Below are positions 1 to 5,208 of a DNA stretch of 5,271 nt, one piece after another; the stretch's first letter is position 1; each line of letters starts with the position of its first letter. The stretch comes from Pseudomonadota bacterium. Lineage in GTDB: Bacteria; Myxococcota_A; Polyangia; Polyangiales; Polyangiaceae. The notes beneath the pieces are model-generated. The model was not told the DNA's origin. It searched no databases and saw only the letters and a program-made list of their open reading frames with translations. The stretch lies in the NCBI GenBank assembly GCA_023402175.1, contig JAEXCN010000503.1:1-5271 (forward strand), read 5' to 3'. The translations under genes were made by a program, and so were the position numbers.

Positions 1-942
1 GCGGAGGATTCCTCCACGCCAACGACGGTCGTCGGCACGGGCACGAAGGAGAGCTGCACTGGCGCGGCGTTCGTCGCGGCGGTCGCGAAGGGAGGCGTCA
101 TCACGTTCGACTGCGGGCCGGACCCGACGACGATCACGCTCACCGAGACGGCGAAGGTCTACAACGACAAGGGGCCCAAGGTCGTCATCGACGGCGGCAA
201 CAAGATCACGCTCAGCGGCGGCGGCAAGGTTCGCATCCTCTATCAGAACTCGTGCTCGTCCGAGCTTCATGGCGGCGCCGACTGCAACGATCAGGAGAAG
301 CCTGCGCTCACCGTCCAGAACATCACGTTCGTCGACGGCAACGCGACCGGCCTCGAGAAGGGCGACAACGAGGGCGGCGGCGGCGCCATCTACGTGCGCG
401 GCGGCCGCTTCAAGGTCGTCAATGCGCGATTCTTCGGCAACCGCTGCGACGAGCTCGGGTCCGACGTCGGCGGGGGCGCGATCCGCGTGCTCGACTTCCC
501 GTCGAAGGGAACGAGCCAGACGCGGCCCGTGCACATCGTGAAGAGCACCTTCGGCGCGCCGGACAAGGAGAACGCCTGCGCGAACGGCGGCGCGCTGAGC
601 AGCATTGGCACGTCGTACACGATCACGAACAGCCTCTTCACCGACAACCGTGCGACGGGACACGGCGCGAACGACGGCCAAGGCGGCAACGGCGGAGCGA
701 TCTACAACGACGGCAATACGTTCACGCTCGATCTCTGTGGGACGCGGATCGAGAACAACCACGCGAACGAAGGCGGCAGCGCCATCTTCTACGTGAGCAA
801 CAACCGCACGGGCACGTTCTTCATCAAGGACTCCGTCTTGCGGAAGAACCCGAAGGGCACGTTCGAGACGGCGGGCTTCCCCGGCATGTTCATCATCGCG
901 AAAGAGGGCTATCCGGAGGTCACCGGCTCCACGATCGAGTAG
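1..942 (+). CDS. Right-handed parallel beta-helix protein with GGAI/FxxN (Pmp-like) repeats, 5'-truncated
   Basis: The frame is open from the first base to a TAG at 940-942, giving 313 residues. The start codon and any signal peptide lie before the window. The sequence is rich in Gly, Asn and Thr with short alternating strands. Gly-Gly-Ala-Ile type motifs recur near fragment residues 127-130, 157-161, 186-189, 231-234 and 268-272, and FxxN motifs occur at 144-147 (FFGN) and 213-216 (FTDN). This is the pattern of polymorphic-outer-membrane-protein repeats and related beta-helices. The N-terminal part (SCTGAAF, then ITFDCGPDPTTITL, about residues 18-47) resembles the opening turns of secreted beta-helix proteins. 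Seven Cys residues are scattered through it, consistent with an extracytoplasmic protein. It probably acts at or outside the cell surface. No catalytic site of a pectate lyase or similar enzyme is recognisable, so substrate or adhesion role is unknown. The fold is well supported; the function is not. Confidence 0.85.
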   Translation, partial: AEDSSTPTTVVGTGTKESCTGAAFVAAVAKGGVITFDCGPDPTTITLTETAKVYNDKGPKVVIDGGNKITLSGGGKVRILYQNSCSSELHGGADCNDQEKPALTVQNITFVDGNATGLEKGDNEGGGGAIYVRGGRFKVVNARFFGNRCDELGSDVGGGAIRVLDFPSKGTSQTRPVHIVKSTFGAPDKENACANGGALSSIGTSYTITNSLFTDNRATGHGANDGQGGNGGAIYNDGNTFTLDLCGTRIENNHANEGGSAIFYVSNNRTGTFFIKDSVLRKNPKGTFETAGFPGMFIIAKEGYPEVTGSTIE

Positions 943-980
943 CCGGCGCGTGCTCGCGCTCGCGAACGCGTTCGTGCCGG
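943..980 (+). terminator. Hairpin directly after the beta-helix stop, candidate terminator
   Basis: Bases 943-950 (CCGGCGCG) pair with 973-980 (CGTGCCGG) over 8 bp including one G-U, and a few weaker pairs continue inward. It starts on the base after the TAG stop. There is no T-run after it, so it is not a textbook intrinsic terminator; it could protect the 3' end or work with Rho. The call rests on position and folding only. Confidence 0.4.
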
Positions 981-994
981 AGGTTCTGCGATGC

Positions 995-1048
995 GCGCCT
1001 CCGCCCGCGCTTGTGTCCTCGTTCACTCAACGGGGCCACAAGCGGCGA
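995..1048 (+). repeat. Tandem hairpin repeat, copy 1 (54 bp)
   Basis: This is the first of two abutting copies; the second is 1049-1109. Bases 1000-1048 match 1061-1109 at 44 of 49 positions without gaps. The copy folds into a long hairpin: CGCTTGTG (1008-1015) pairs perfectly with CACAAGCG (1037-1044), there is one T/C mismatch, then 1017-1023 pair with 1029-1035 (one G-U), around the 5-nt loop CACTC (1024-1028). An intergenic palindromic repeat of REP or MITE-like type, a terminator, or a structured RNA are all possible. I do not recognise the family. Confidence 0.75.
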
Positions 1049-1109
1049 GCGCCTCCGTCGTCCGCCCGCGCTTGTGTCCTGGTTCACTCGACTGGGCAAC
1101 AAGCGCCGA
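1049..1109 (+). repeat. Tandem hairpin repeat, copy 2 (61 bp)
   Basis: The copy begins exactly where copy 1 ends, with the same 9 bases (GCGCCTCCG), and carries 7 extra bases (TCGTCCG, 1058-1064). Its hairpin keeps the same loop (CACTC, 1085-1089): GCGCTTGT (1068-1075) pairs with ACAAGCGC (1099-1106), two mismatches follow, then 1078-1084 pair with 1090-1096 using G-U wobbles. Of the five differences from copy 1 in the aligned part, two form a paired change (C-G to G-U), one turns A-U into G-U, one creates a new outer pair and only one breaks a pair. Confidence 0.75.
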
Positions 1110-1141
1110 ATGCCTGTGGCGCGCAGCTTGCTCGTCTTCAC

Positions 1142-1158
1142 GCGAGCGAAACGCTCGC
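1142..1158 (+). other. Perfect 7-bp hairpin just upstream of the DUF4126-like gene
   Basis: GCGAGCG (1142-1148) and CGCTCGC (1152-1158) are perfect complements around an AAA loop. It ends 5 nt before the ribosome binding site at 1164-1167, so in an mRNA it would sit in the leader. A role in translation or mRNA stability is possible but is inference. Confidence 0.4.
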
Positions 1159-1163
1159 TCGCT

Positions 1164-1167
1164 GGAG
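1164..1167 (+). promoter_or_regulatory. Ribosome binding site supporting the start at 1173
   Basis: GGAG ends 5 nt before the ATG at 1173. The frame is open far upstream, with another ATG at 1110 inside the hairpin repeat, so this site is the main reason to prefer 1173. Confidence 0.6.
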
Positions 1168-1172
1168 CCGCC

Positions 1173-1784
1173 ATGAGCTTTCCTGCCCCGCCTCCCGTCG
1201 GTCTCGACACGCTGGGTCAGGTGCACGATCTGCCTGTCCCCGAGCACTTCCCCATCGTGCCCGAGCGGCCCGTGGCGAGCTCGCTGGCGCGCGCGAAGCA
1301 GCTCCGTCGTCGGCCGCTCGCCGGATGTGCCTTGCTCGGGCTCGCTGCAGGGCATCGGTCGATGGCTCCGCTCGTGGTGCTCGCGCTTGCTCCGCCGCGC
1401 CCAGGAGTGGCGATCCCGGCGCTCAGCGCGACGCTCGCCGCCGCCGAGCTCGTCATCGACAAGCTCCCGTTCGTCCCTGCTCGGACGGGGATGGTACCGG
1501 CGCTCGTGCGCGCGATCTCGGGCGCGCTCGCTGGAGGGATCGCCGCGCGGCGCGCGCAGCGGTCCACATCCGTCGGCGCCCTCATCGGCGCTGCAGCGGC
1601 GATCGCCGCGACGGAGCTCGGGCTGCGGCTCCGGCTCGCCGCCGAGGAGTCGATGCCGCCGGTCCTCGCGGCAGTCGTCGAGGACGCGCTCGCGGTGTCG
1701 ATGGCGCTGACCGGCTTCGCGCTCGTGCATGCGACGTCGGAGACGGCGATGACGCAAAGCGCGGAGCGACCGGCCATCGCGTGA
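1173..1784 (+). CDS. DUF4126-like multi-span membrane protein
   Basis: The product is 203 residues. After a hydrophilic N-terminus (1-47) that ends in KQLRRR come about five hydrophobic, Ala/Gly/Leu-rich segments at roughly 49-75, 79-96, 107-125, 133-150 and 162-187. The hallmarks are GHRSMAPL (60-67), AAELVIDKLPF (90-100) followed by PAR, an AISGALAGG segment (114-122), and VEDALAV (169-175). This layout (small aromatic-poor helices, E-x3-DK-x-P-[FY], then a Gly-rich helix and a late ED-A motif) is what I know from DUF4126 inner-membrane proteins, whose function is not established. The start at 1173 is chosen for its GGAG. The gene is preceded by the hairpin-rich spacer and ends 6 nt from the convergent esterase gene, so it is probably transcribed alone. 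The membrane nature is clear; the family name is from memory of motifs and less certain. Confidence 0.75.
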   Translation: MSFPAPPPVGLDTLGQVHDLPVPEHFPIVPERPVASSLARAKQLRRRPLAGCALLGLAAGHRSMAPLVVLALAPPRPGVAIPALSATLAAAELVIDKLPFVPARTGMVPALVRAISGALAGGIAARRAQRSTSVGALIGAAAAIAATELGLRLRLAAEESMPPVLAAVVEDALAVSMALTGFALVHATSETAMTQSAERPAIA

Positions 1785-1790
1785 CCACAC

Positions 1791-2741
1791 TCAGAATGCG
1801 CTGAAGAACTGCCACGCCGCCGTCGCGGCGTCGGCCCACACCGTGTGCCCGAGGTTGTCGATCGGGCACAAGCCGACGGGCCTGGCGGCGGGACATCCAT
1901 CGTGAAGGACGCATGGCTGAGGCGTGGACTTCGAGCGCGTCGACTGGCAGCCGTTGATGAACGCCCAGTACCTCGCCGTGAAGTCGCCGCTGTCGAACGT
2001 CACGGTCGTGTCCGCGGTGCCGTGGATGGCGAGCACGGCCGGGCCGCTGCCCATCGTCTGGTTCGCGCAGCGCGTGTAGTTGTTGTCCCAATGCGAAGCA
2101 GTCGGGTCGCGAGGCTCGGTCGGCGCGCCGCCGGAGTGTGGAACGATTGCGCGGAAGAGCGAAGGGCGGCGACAGCCGACCTGATTCAGCATGAACGCGC
2201 CGCTGCTGAAGCCGATGCCGAACACGCGTGCGGGATCGATCGTGAACCGCTTCCCGAGCGAGTCGACGAGCGTGGCCAGATAGGTGAGGTCCGGATTCGT
2301 GTCTGCGGGATCGTAGAGATTCCACCCGAACGTGCCGCTCGGATACACGACGAACGCCGCCTGCGCGCTGAGGGCATCGAACGGGAACGCAGCGCGCATC
2401 GACACGCCGTCTCCGCCGTCACCGTGGAGAACGAGCACGAGCGGGTACGTCTTGTTCGGCGAGTACGTGGTCGGCGTGGCGAGGACGAAGGCGCGCGTCG
2501 TCCCGAGGACGTCGATTGACTCTTCGCTCACGACGGTCGGTGGCGGAGGAGGCGCGGCGTCGTTGCGGGACCCCGGCGCTGCGGCGTCGTGCGGCGACCC
2601 CGGAGCGGGGCGGTCGCCAGTCGATGACGGGACGGCGGGTGCTCTCCCGGCCGCGTGGATCTGCTGCTCCTTCGTCTCGGGGCTCGATTGACATGCCGCG
2701 AGCGCGCCCGCGACTCCGATCAAGGCCAAGCGCTTCAACAT
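1791..2741 (-). CDS. Lipoprotein alpha/beta-hydrolase, PHB-depolymerase/LpqC-type esterase
   Basis: The product is 316 residues. It opens with MLKRLALIGVAGALAAC, a lipoprotein signal with lipobox LAAC (Cys17). Gln at +2 suggests outer-membrane sorting by the classic rule. A Pro/Ala-rich linker (about 30-70) leads to an alpha/beta-hydrolase domain. The domain has the oxyanion-region motif VLHGDGGDG (104-112), nucleophile elbow G-F-S-S-G with Ser179, acid Asp244 in HGTADTTV, and His299 in LGHTVW, so the triad is complete. Strand/helix spacing and the sequence ITDP-like 'TIDPARVFGIGFSSGAF' style around the elbow match esterases of the PHB depolymerase/feruloyl esterase group (COG3509-like), which cleave polyester or aryl ester bonds outside the cytoplasm. 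Six Cys after Cys17 (190, 225, 265, 277, 283, 292) could form disulfides. The upstream in-frame extension to 2945 lacks protein character, and the lipoprotein signal fixes the start at 2741, although its ribosome site is weak. The exact substrate cannot be told. Confidence 0.9.
   Translation of the reverse strand: MLKRLALIGVAGALAACQSSPETKEQQIHAAGRAPAVPSSTGDRPAPGSPHDAAAPGSRNDAAPPPPPTVVSEESIDVLGTTRAFVLATPTTYSPNKTYPLVLVLHGDGGDGVSMRAAFPFDALSAQAAFVVYPSGTFGWNLYDPADTNPDLTYLATLVDSLGKRFTIDPARVFGIGFSSGAFMLNQVGCRRPSLFRAIVPHSGGAPTEPRDPTASHWDNNYTRCANQTMGSGPAVLAIHGTADTTVTFDSGDFTARYWAFINGCQSTRSKSTPQPCVLHDGCPAARPVGLCPIDNLGHTVWADAATAAWQFFSAF
2554..2603 (-). repeat. 27-bp periodic repeat in the esterase linker
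   Basis: Two imperfect 23-bp copies (2554-2576 and 2581-2603) lie 27 bp apart inside the esterase gene. They encode a 9-residue repeat (PGSPHDAAA then PGSRNDAAP) in the flexible linker around residues 47-63. This looks like a simple linker expansion. Confidence 0.6.
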
Positions 2742-2794
2742 GGCGGCCCGCCGAAGCACGTCGTGGGCCGAGCTCCGCCCAAGCGCTCTCCGAT

Positions 2795-2816
2795 CGGGAA
2801 TAGTGCATGATTCCCG
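2795..2816. promoter_or_regulatory. 22-bp inverted repeat upstream of the esterase, candidate operator
   Basis: CGGGAAT (2795-2801) and ATTCCCG (2810-2816) are perfect inverted arms separated by 8 bases. The repeat lies 53 bp upstream of the esterase ATG in the 193-bp gap behind the catalase-like gene, where the esterase promoter is expected. Length and symmetry fit a dimeric transcription factor site. I cannot assign a regulator family and see no clear -35/-10 pair. Confidence 0.4.
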
Positions 2817-2880
2817 TGCGGAGCATCGATGCGTCGCGCAGGGCATTCGCTGGCGAGGCGGCGTGTCGCTCGTCAAAGCT

Positions 2881-2926
2881 GCCACGGTCGGCGCGCTCTT
2901 TGCGCCGGCGATCCGTGCGTCGTGGC
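2881..2926 (-). terminator. Nested hairpin behind the catalase-like gene, candidate terminator
   Basis: An outer stem pairs GCCACG (2881-2886) with CGTGGC (2921-2926), and an inner stem pairs CGGCGC (2889-2894) with GCGCCG (2902-2907) around a 7-nt loop. On the minus strand it begins 8 nt after the stop codon at 2935. No U-run follows, so termination is inferred from position only. Confidence 0.35.
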
Positions 2927-2934
2927 CCTGGAGG

Positions 2935-3798
2935 TCAGCGCCCACGCGTCTTCAGCGTGCGCGCCCGCTGGCTCGCGCTGTACACGCCGCGACGGAGCGA
3001 ATGCACGAACCCGTGGGGCTCGATCCCGCGACCTGCCCGAAAAGGATCGAAGCGGAGGCTCGCCGGATCGGTGAGACGAACGCTGACGAGCTGCACGCGG
3101 ACGAGCGGAGCGAAAGGACCCCATGGTCCGTTCGCGATCCCGAGCGTGAAGACGGCGGAGCCGGTCGCGATCGCACGCTCGAACCGGCGCCGGCGCTGCT
3201 CGGAGGCGCTTCGCCTCGACTTCGCCGAAGACGCGCGGAGCGAGGAAATCGGCCCCGTCGACGACTCGGTCGTGACGACGCCTTCGGGCTCCTTCCATCC
3301 CGGCCGGAGTCGGAAGTAGACGCGCGGCTCGTCTCTGCCACCGTTGCGGAACGTCCTCGAGAGCGGAACGGAGAACGGCGAAACCGCGAAGTAGTCGTTC
3401 GCGAGATAGTCGTGCACCTTCGTCGTGAACGGCGAGAAGGGCATCGTCCACGGCCGCTTGATCGTCGCGAGCAACAGATCCTGATCGCCGTCGACGGCAG
3501 GATCGTCGACCTCGCCGCCGAACCGGATCGCACACCCGAGGACGTCGGGCCAGCGTGCCCTCTTCTTCGTGAGCGCGTCACTGAAGCGCACGAACGCATT
3601 GCCGGAGAGGCGCTCCGCGAGGCCGCGGTACTGCTGCGGCACGCCGTCTGCGACCGAGACGTCGGCATCGGCGCAGTCGCCGCGCGGATGGAACGTGCGT
3701 GCTCGGCGCAGGATGCTCGTGATCGCGAAGAACGGTGCGGCGGCGACGCCGATGAGCTCGCCGGCACGCTCGATCGCGTCGCTCCGGCCGTCGTGCAT
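2935..3798 (-). CDS. Catalase-fold-like (putative heme) protein
   Basis: The product is 287 residues if it starts at the ATG 3798-3796. ARTFHPRG (33-40, His37) looks like the R-x-x-H-x-x-G motif that holds the catalytic His in catalases. GNAFVRFSDA (66-75), PDVLGCAIRF (84-93) and DQDLLLAT (105-112) follow as in small catalase-related proteins of bacteria. NDYFAVSPF then VYFRLRP (134-166) resembles the catalase stretch YxSQTPFxFG...KYxLxP. The C-terminus has SLRFDPFRAGRGI and LRRGVYSASQRAR (257-280); Tyr273 and Arg278 could be the proximal heme pair, but this is inference. It is much shorter than a true catalase, so catalase activity should not be assumed; a peroxidase or lyase-like role is possible. 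Residues about 158-204 include a Ser/Arg-rich stretch whose base composition suggests a local frame slip (see findings). A start at 3798 leaves AGGAA 14 nt upstream, a rather long spacing; the gene lies 17 nt after the broken Cys-protein gene and probably shares its transcript. Confidence 0.65.
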   Translation of the reverse strand: MHDGRSDAIERAGELIGVAAAPFFAITSILRRARTFHPRGDCADADVSVADGVPQQYRGLAERLSGNAFVRFSDALTKKRARWPDVLGCAIRFGGEVDDPAVDGDQDLLLATIKRPWTMPFSPFTTKVHDYLANDYFAVSPFSVPLSRTFRNGGRDEPRVYFRLRPGWKEPEGVVTTESSTGPISSLRASSAKSRRSASEQRRRRFERAIATGSAVFTLGIANGPWGPFAPLVRVQLVSVRLTDPASLRFDPFRAGRGIEPHGFVHSLRRGVYSASQRARTLKTRGR

Positions 3799-3815
3799 GC
3801 GCCGGACGAGGTTTC

Positions 3816-4041
3816 CTAGCAGCTCACGATCGTGGCGCGCACCTGCGGGCATCGGTCGGCCGGCACGTGCAACGTGAGTACCGTGTCTTGCTCGCGATCC
3901 GGAGCACGTGAGCTCGAAGGTGACGCCGGTCGGAGGCTTCGCCGCGTCGGCCGCTGCGGCGTCGCATCGGATTGGCGCCTGGATCGCGCGCACCATTTCG
4001 CCACCGTCGAGCCACGTTTGTTCTGCCGCAACTCGACGCAT
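3816..4041 (-). pseudogene. Small Cys-containing protein gene with a +1 frameshift
   Basis: Two frames carry one protein-like sequence. From an ATG at 4041-4039 the first frame reads MRRVAAEQTWLDGGEMVRAI and on to GVTFELTCSG (codons down to about 3898). From about 3899 a frame one base later continues with REQDTVLTLHVPADRCPQV and ATIVSC, ending at TAG 3818-3816. Both parts have high G/C at third positions and balanced composition, while each frame turns Arg/Ser/His-rich beyond the junction. Joined, they give about 74 residues with four Cys (IRC, LTC, DRC, VSC), suggesting beta strands and disulfides. No signal peptide is visible from this start and no clear ribosome site precedes it, so the true N-terminus may lie elsewhere. 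I do not recognise the family. It is the upstream neighbour of the catalase-like gene. It could be a decayed gene, a sequencing indel, or less likely programmed frameshifting. Confidence 0.55.
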
Positions 4042-4381
4042 CGGCGTAACCGCAGCGAAACCCCGCCTGCGTGCGCGGTCTGCATGTTGCTGGGTTCGAT
4101 GCGGCACGATGGAGGATGAGGCGGTCACAGTGTGCTCGGGCACGATCGACGATGCGCCGCGCGTGACCGCGCGGGTGCGCGGCTCGACGAGCAGGGATCG
4201 AACGGCTCACTCCAAACGTTCGGTCGAGGCGGGAATACGAGCGTCCCGACGTTTGCTGACCCGAACGCGAAGCAGGGGGCCCAACGAGGGTCATGGACCC
4301 ACGGAGATCCAAACGAGGGCAGCTCCGAAGACAAAGAACGGGGACAGCAGCAAGAAGGATGATCAGGATCGACCCGGAGGG
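4042..4381. other. Divergent intergenic region with two hairpins, no clear gene
   Basis: No frame here has convincing coding character, and it appears less GC-rich than the flanking genes. It should contain promoters for both the minus-strand Cys/catalase-like pair and the plus-strand BON/stress pair, but I see no confident -35/-10 or sigma-54 site. CAAACGT (4213-4219) pairs with ACGTTTG (4249-4255), enclosing CGGGA/TCCCG (4230-4234/4244-4248). GGGTC-ATG-GACCC (4288-4300) is a perfect 5-bp hairpin. The stretch 4320-4380 is purine-rich and may include the eroded N-terminus of the BON gene. Confidence 0.4.
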
Positions 4382-4663
4382 ATGATTGGGGGCGATCGAT
4401 CAGGGGAACAGCTCTTCCGCGACGCAGAGGACATCTGCGAGCCGCTCGTGGTGTCGAGCACACTCACGTCGTCTGCAAACGACGTCGAGGTGAGCACCAC
4501 CGGCTCGAAGGTGACGCTTCGTGGCAGTGGGGAGCGTACGAGAGAGGGCCGAAGTCCAGGCGATCGCCGGCGCGACGAAGGCGCCACCGACGTCGACGAC
4601 CAGCTCGGCGTGAGAAGCGAGAGCTGCGTGACGCGATCGCGGGAGCGCGGGAGGATGTCATGA
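4382..4663 (+). pseudogene. BON-domain protein gene with two compensating frame slips
   Basis: The frame from ATG 4382 reads EQLFRDAEDICEPLVVSS, then NDVEVSTTGSKVTLRG (ending 4525), the first half of a BON domain. In this frame the next stretch is Arg/Gly/Glu-rich, but one base later (from 4527) it reads VGSVRERAEVQAIAGATK (to 4580), the expected middle of the domain. The original frame then resumes as GATDVDDQLGV (4580-4612), the BON end motif GVxDVxNxL. Joined, the domain is near-complete but about three residues short before the last motif, so a ~10-nt deletion could explain both the second slip and the shortening. BON domains bind membranes or partners and are common in periplasmic and envelope-stress proteins. 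The ATG has GGAGG only one base away, too close for a normal start, so the true start is uncertain. The TGA (4661-4663) overlaps the next gene's ATG. Confidence 0.6.
4650..4654 (+). promoter_or_regulatory. Ribosome binding site of the glycine-zipper stress gene
   Basis: GGAGG lies 5 nt before the ATG at 4660, inside the end of the BON reading frame. It supports 4660 over the out-of-frame ATG at 4655 and allows translation even though the upstream gene is damaged. Confidence 0.75.
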
Positions 4664-5208
4664 AGAGAGCCGTCATGTGCATCGTGCCGAACGAGAATCA
4701 GGCCGAGTACGTCGTGGGCCAGCTGCAGCATGCAGGCTTCTCGAACACCGACATCTCCGTCGTCTTTCCCGAACAGCCGCGATCGCGCGACTTCGCGCCC
4801 GGTCACGACACGAAGGCGCCAGAGGGCGCGATCGCGGGCGTCGGCGCCGTCGGTCTCGTCGGCGGCACGCTCGGCCTGCTCGCGGGCATCGGTGCCCTTG
4901 CCATTCCGGGCCTCGGGCCGCTCATCGCAGCGGGCCCGCTCCTCGCCACACTGAGCAGCGTCGCCGCGGGCGCGCCGCTCGGCGGCGTCATGGGTGCGCT
5001 CGTCGGCCTCGGTATTCCCGAGATCGAAGCGAGGCGCTACGAAGGAAAGCTGCGAAGCGGCAACGTCCTCGTCGCCGTTCACACGGAAGATCGCCAAGAG
5101 CAGGAGGTCGCGGAACGCATCTTCAGGACGTCGCGTGCGGAGAACGTCTTCTCGACGTCCGCGGCGCACGCACCTACGAGCGTGCGCGCGCTGCAGCGGT
5201 TCACGTAA
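4660..5208 (+). CDS. Glycine-zipper general stress protein (YflT/17M-like)
   Basis: The product is 182 residues. Residues 1-37 (MKRAVMCIVPNENQAEYVV, then LQHAGFSNTDISVVF) form a small alpha/beta unit with the 'helix-AGF-x3-DISVV' pattern of the YflT-like/general stress domain. Residues 57-118 are a long Gly/Ala-rich hydrophobic hairpin including AIPGLGPLIAAGPL (81-94) and a GG-zipper, able to insert in or span a membrane. Then GIPEIEARRYEGKLRSGN and VLVAVHTED (118-144) complete the fold, as in proteins annotated as low-temperature-induced or general stress proteins. The C-terminal tail (165-182) is unconserved-looking. A strong GGAGG at 4650 fixes the start. Its ATG overlaps the stop of the BON gene (ATGA), so the two were probably translationally coupled. 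The role is likely envelope or osmotic stress; the molecular function of the family is not settled. Confidence 0.8.
   Translation: MKRAVMCIVPNENQAEYVVGQLQHAGFSNTDISVVFPEQPRSRDFAPGHDTKAPEGAIAGVGAVGLVGGTLGLLAGIGALAIPGLGPLIAAGPLLATLSSVAAGAPLGGVMGALVGLGIPEIEARRYEGKLRSGNVLVAVHTEDRQEQEVAERIFRTSRAENVFSTSAAHAPTSVRALQRFT

Noticed and set aside
995..1109. CRISPR array or tRNA-like structure at the tandem repeats
   Set aside because: Only two copies, which abut without spacers, and no tRNA arms; each unit is a simple hairpin.
252..1172. Long plus-strand open frame upstream of the DUF4126-like gene, making a 510-residue protein
   Set aside because: It overlaps the beta-helix gene in another frame, is Arg-rich with no protein character before 1173, and runs through the hairpin repeats. 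The GGAG at 1164 supports the short form.
2742..2945. N-terminal extension of the esterase to 2945
   Set aside because: A lipoprotein signal starts at 2741. The extension is unlike a protein, crosses the inverted repeat, and would overlap the end of the catalase-like gene.
2740..3819. 359-codon plus-strand open frame opposite the catalase-like gene
   Set aside because: Very rich in Arg/Glu with no motifs; it mirrors the minus-strand gene and is a typical shadow in GC-rich DNA.
3799..4143. In-frame N-terminal extension of the catalase-like protein to 4143 (402 residues)
   Set aside because: Over 3819-3897 this frame has poor third-position G/C and an Arg/His-rich sequence, while another frame there encodes the end of the Cys protein.
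4132..4362. 76-codon plus-strand frame in the divergent intergenic region
   Set aside because: Gly/Ser/Gln-rich without fold character or ribosome site. It may at most include an eroded piece of the BON gene's N-terminus.
4363..5169. 268-codon minus-strand open frame opposite the BON and stress genes
   Set aside because: Arg/Asp/Glu-rich with no recognisable motif, and opposite a clear family member with a strong ribosome site.
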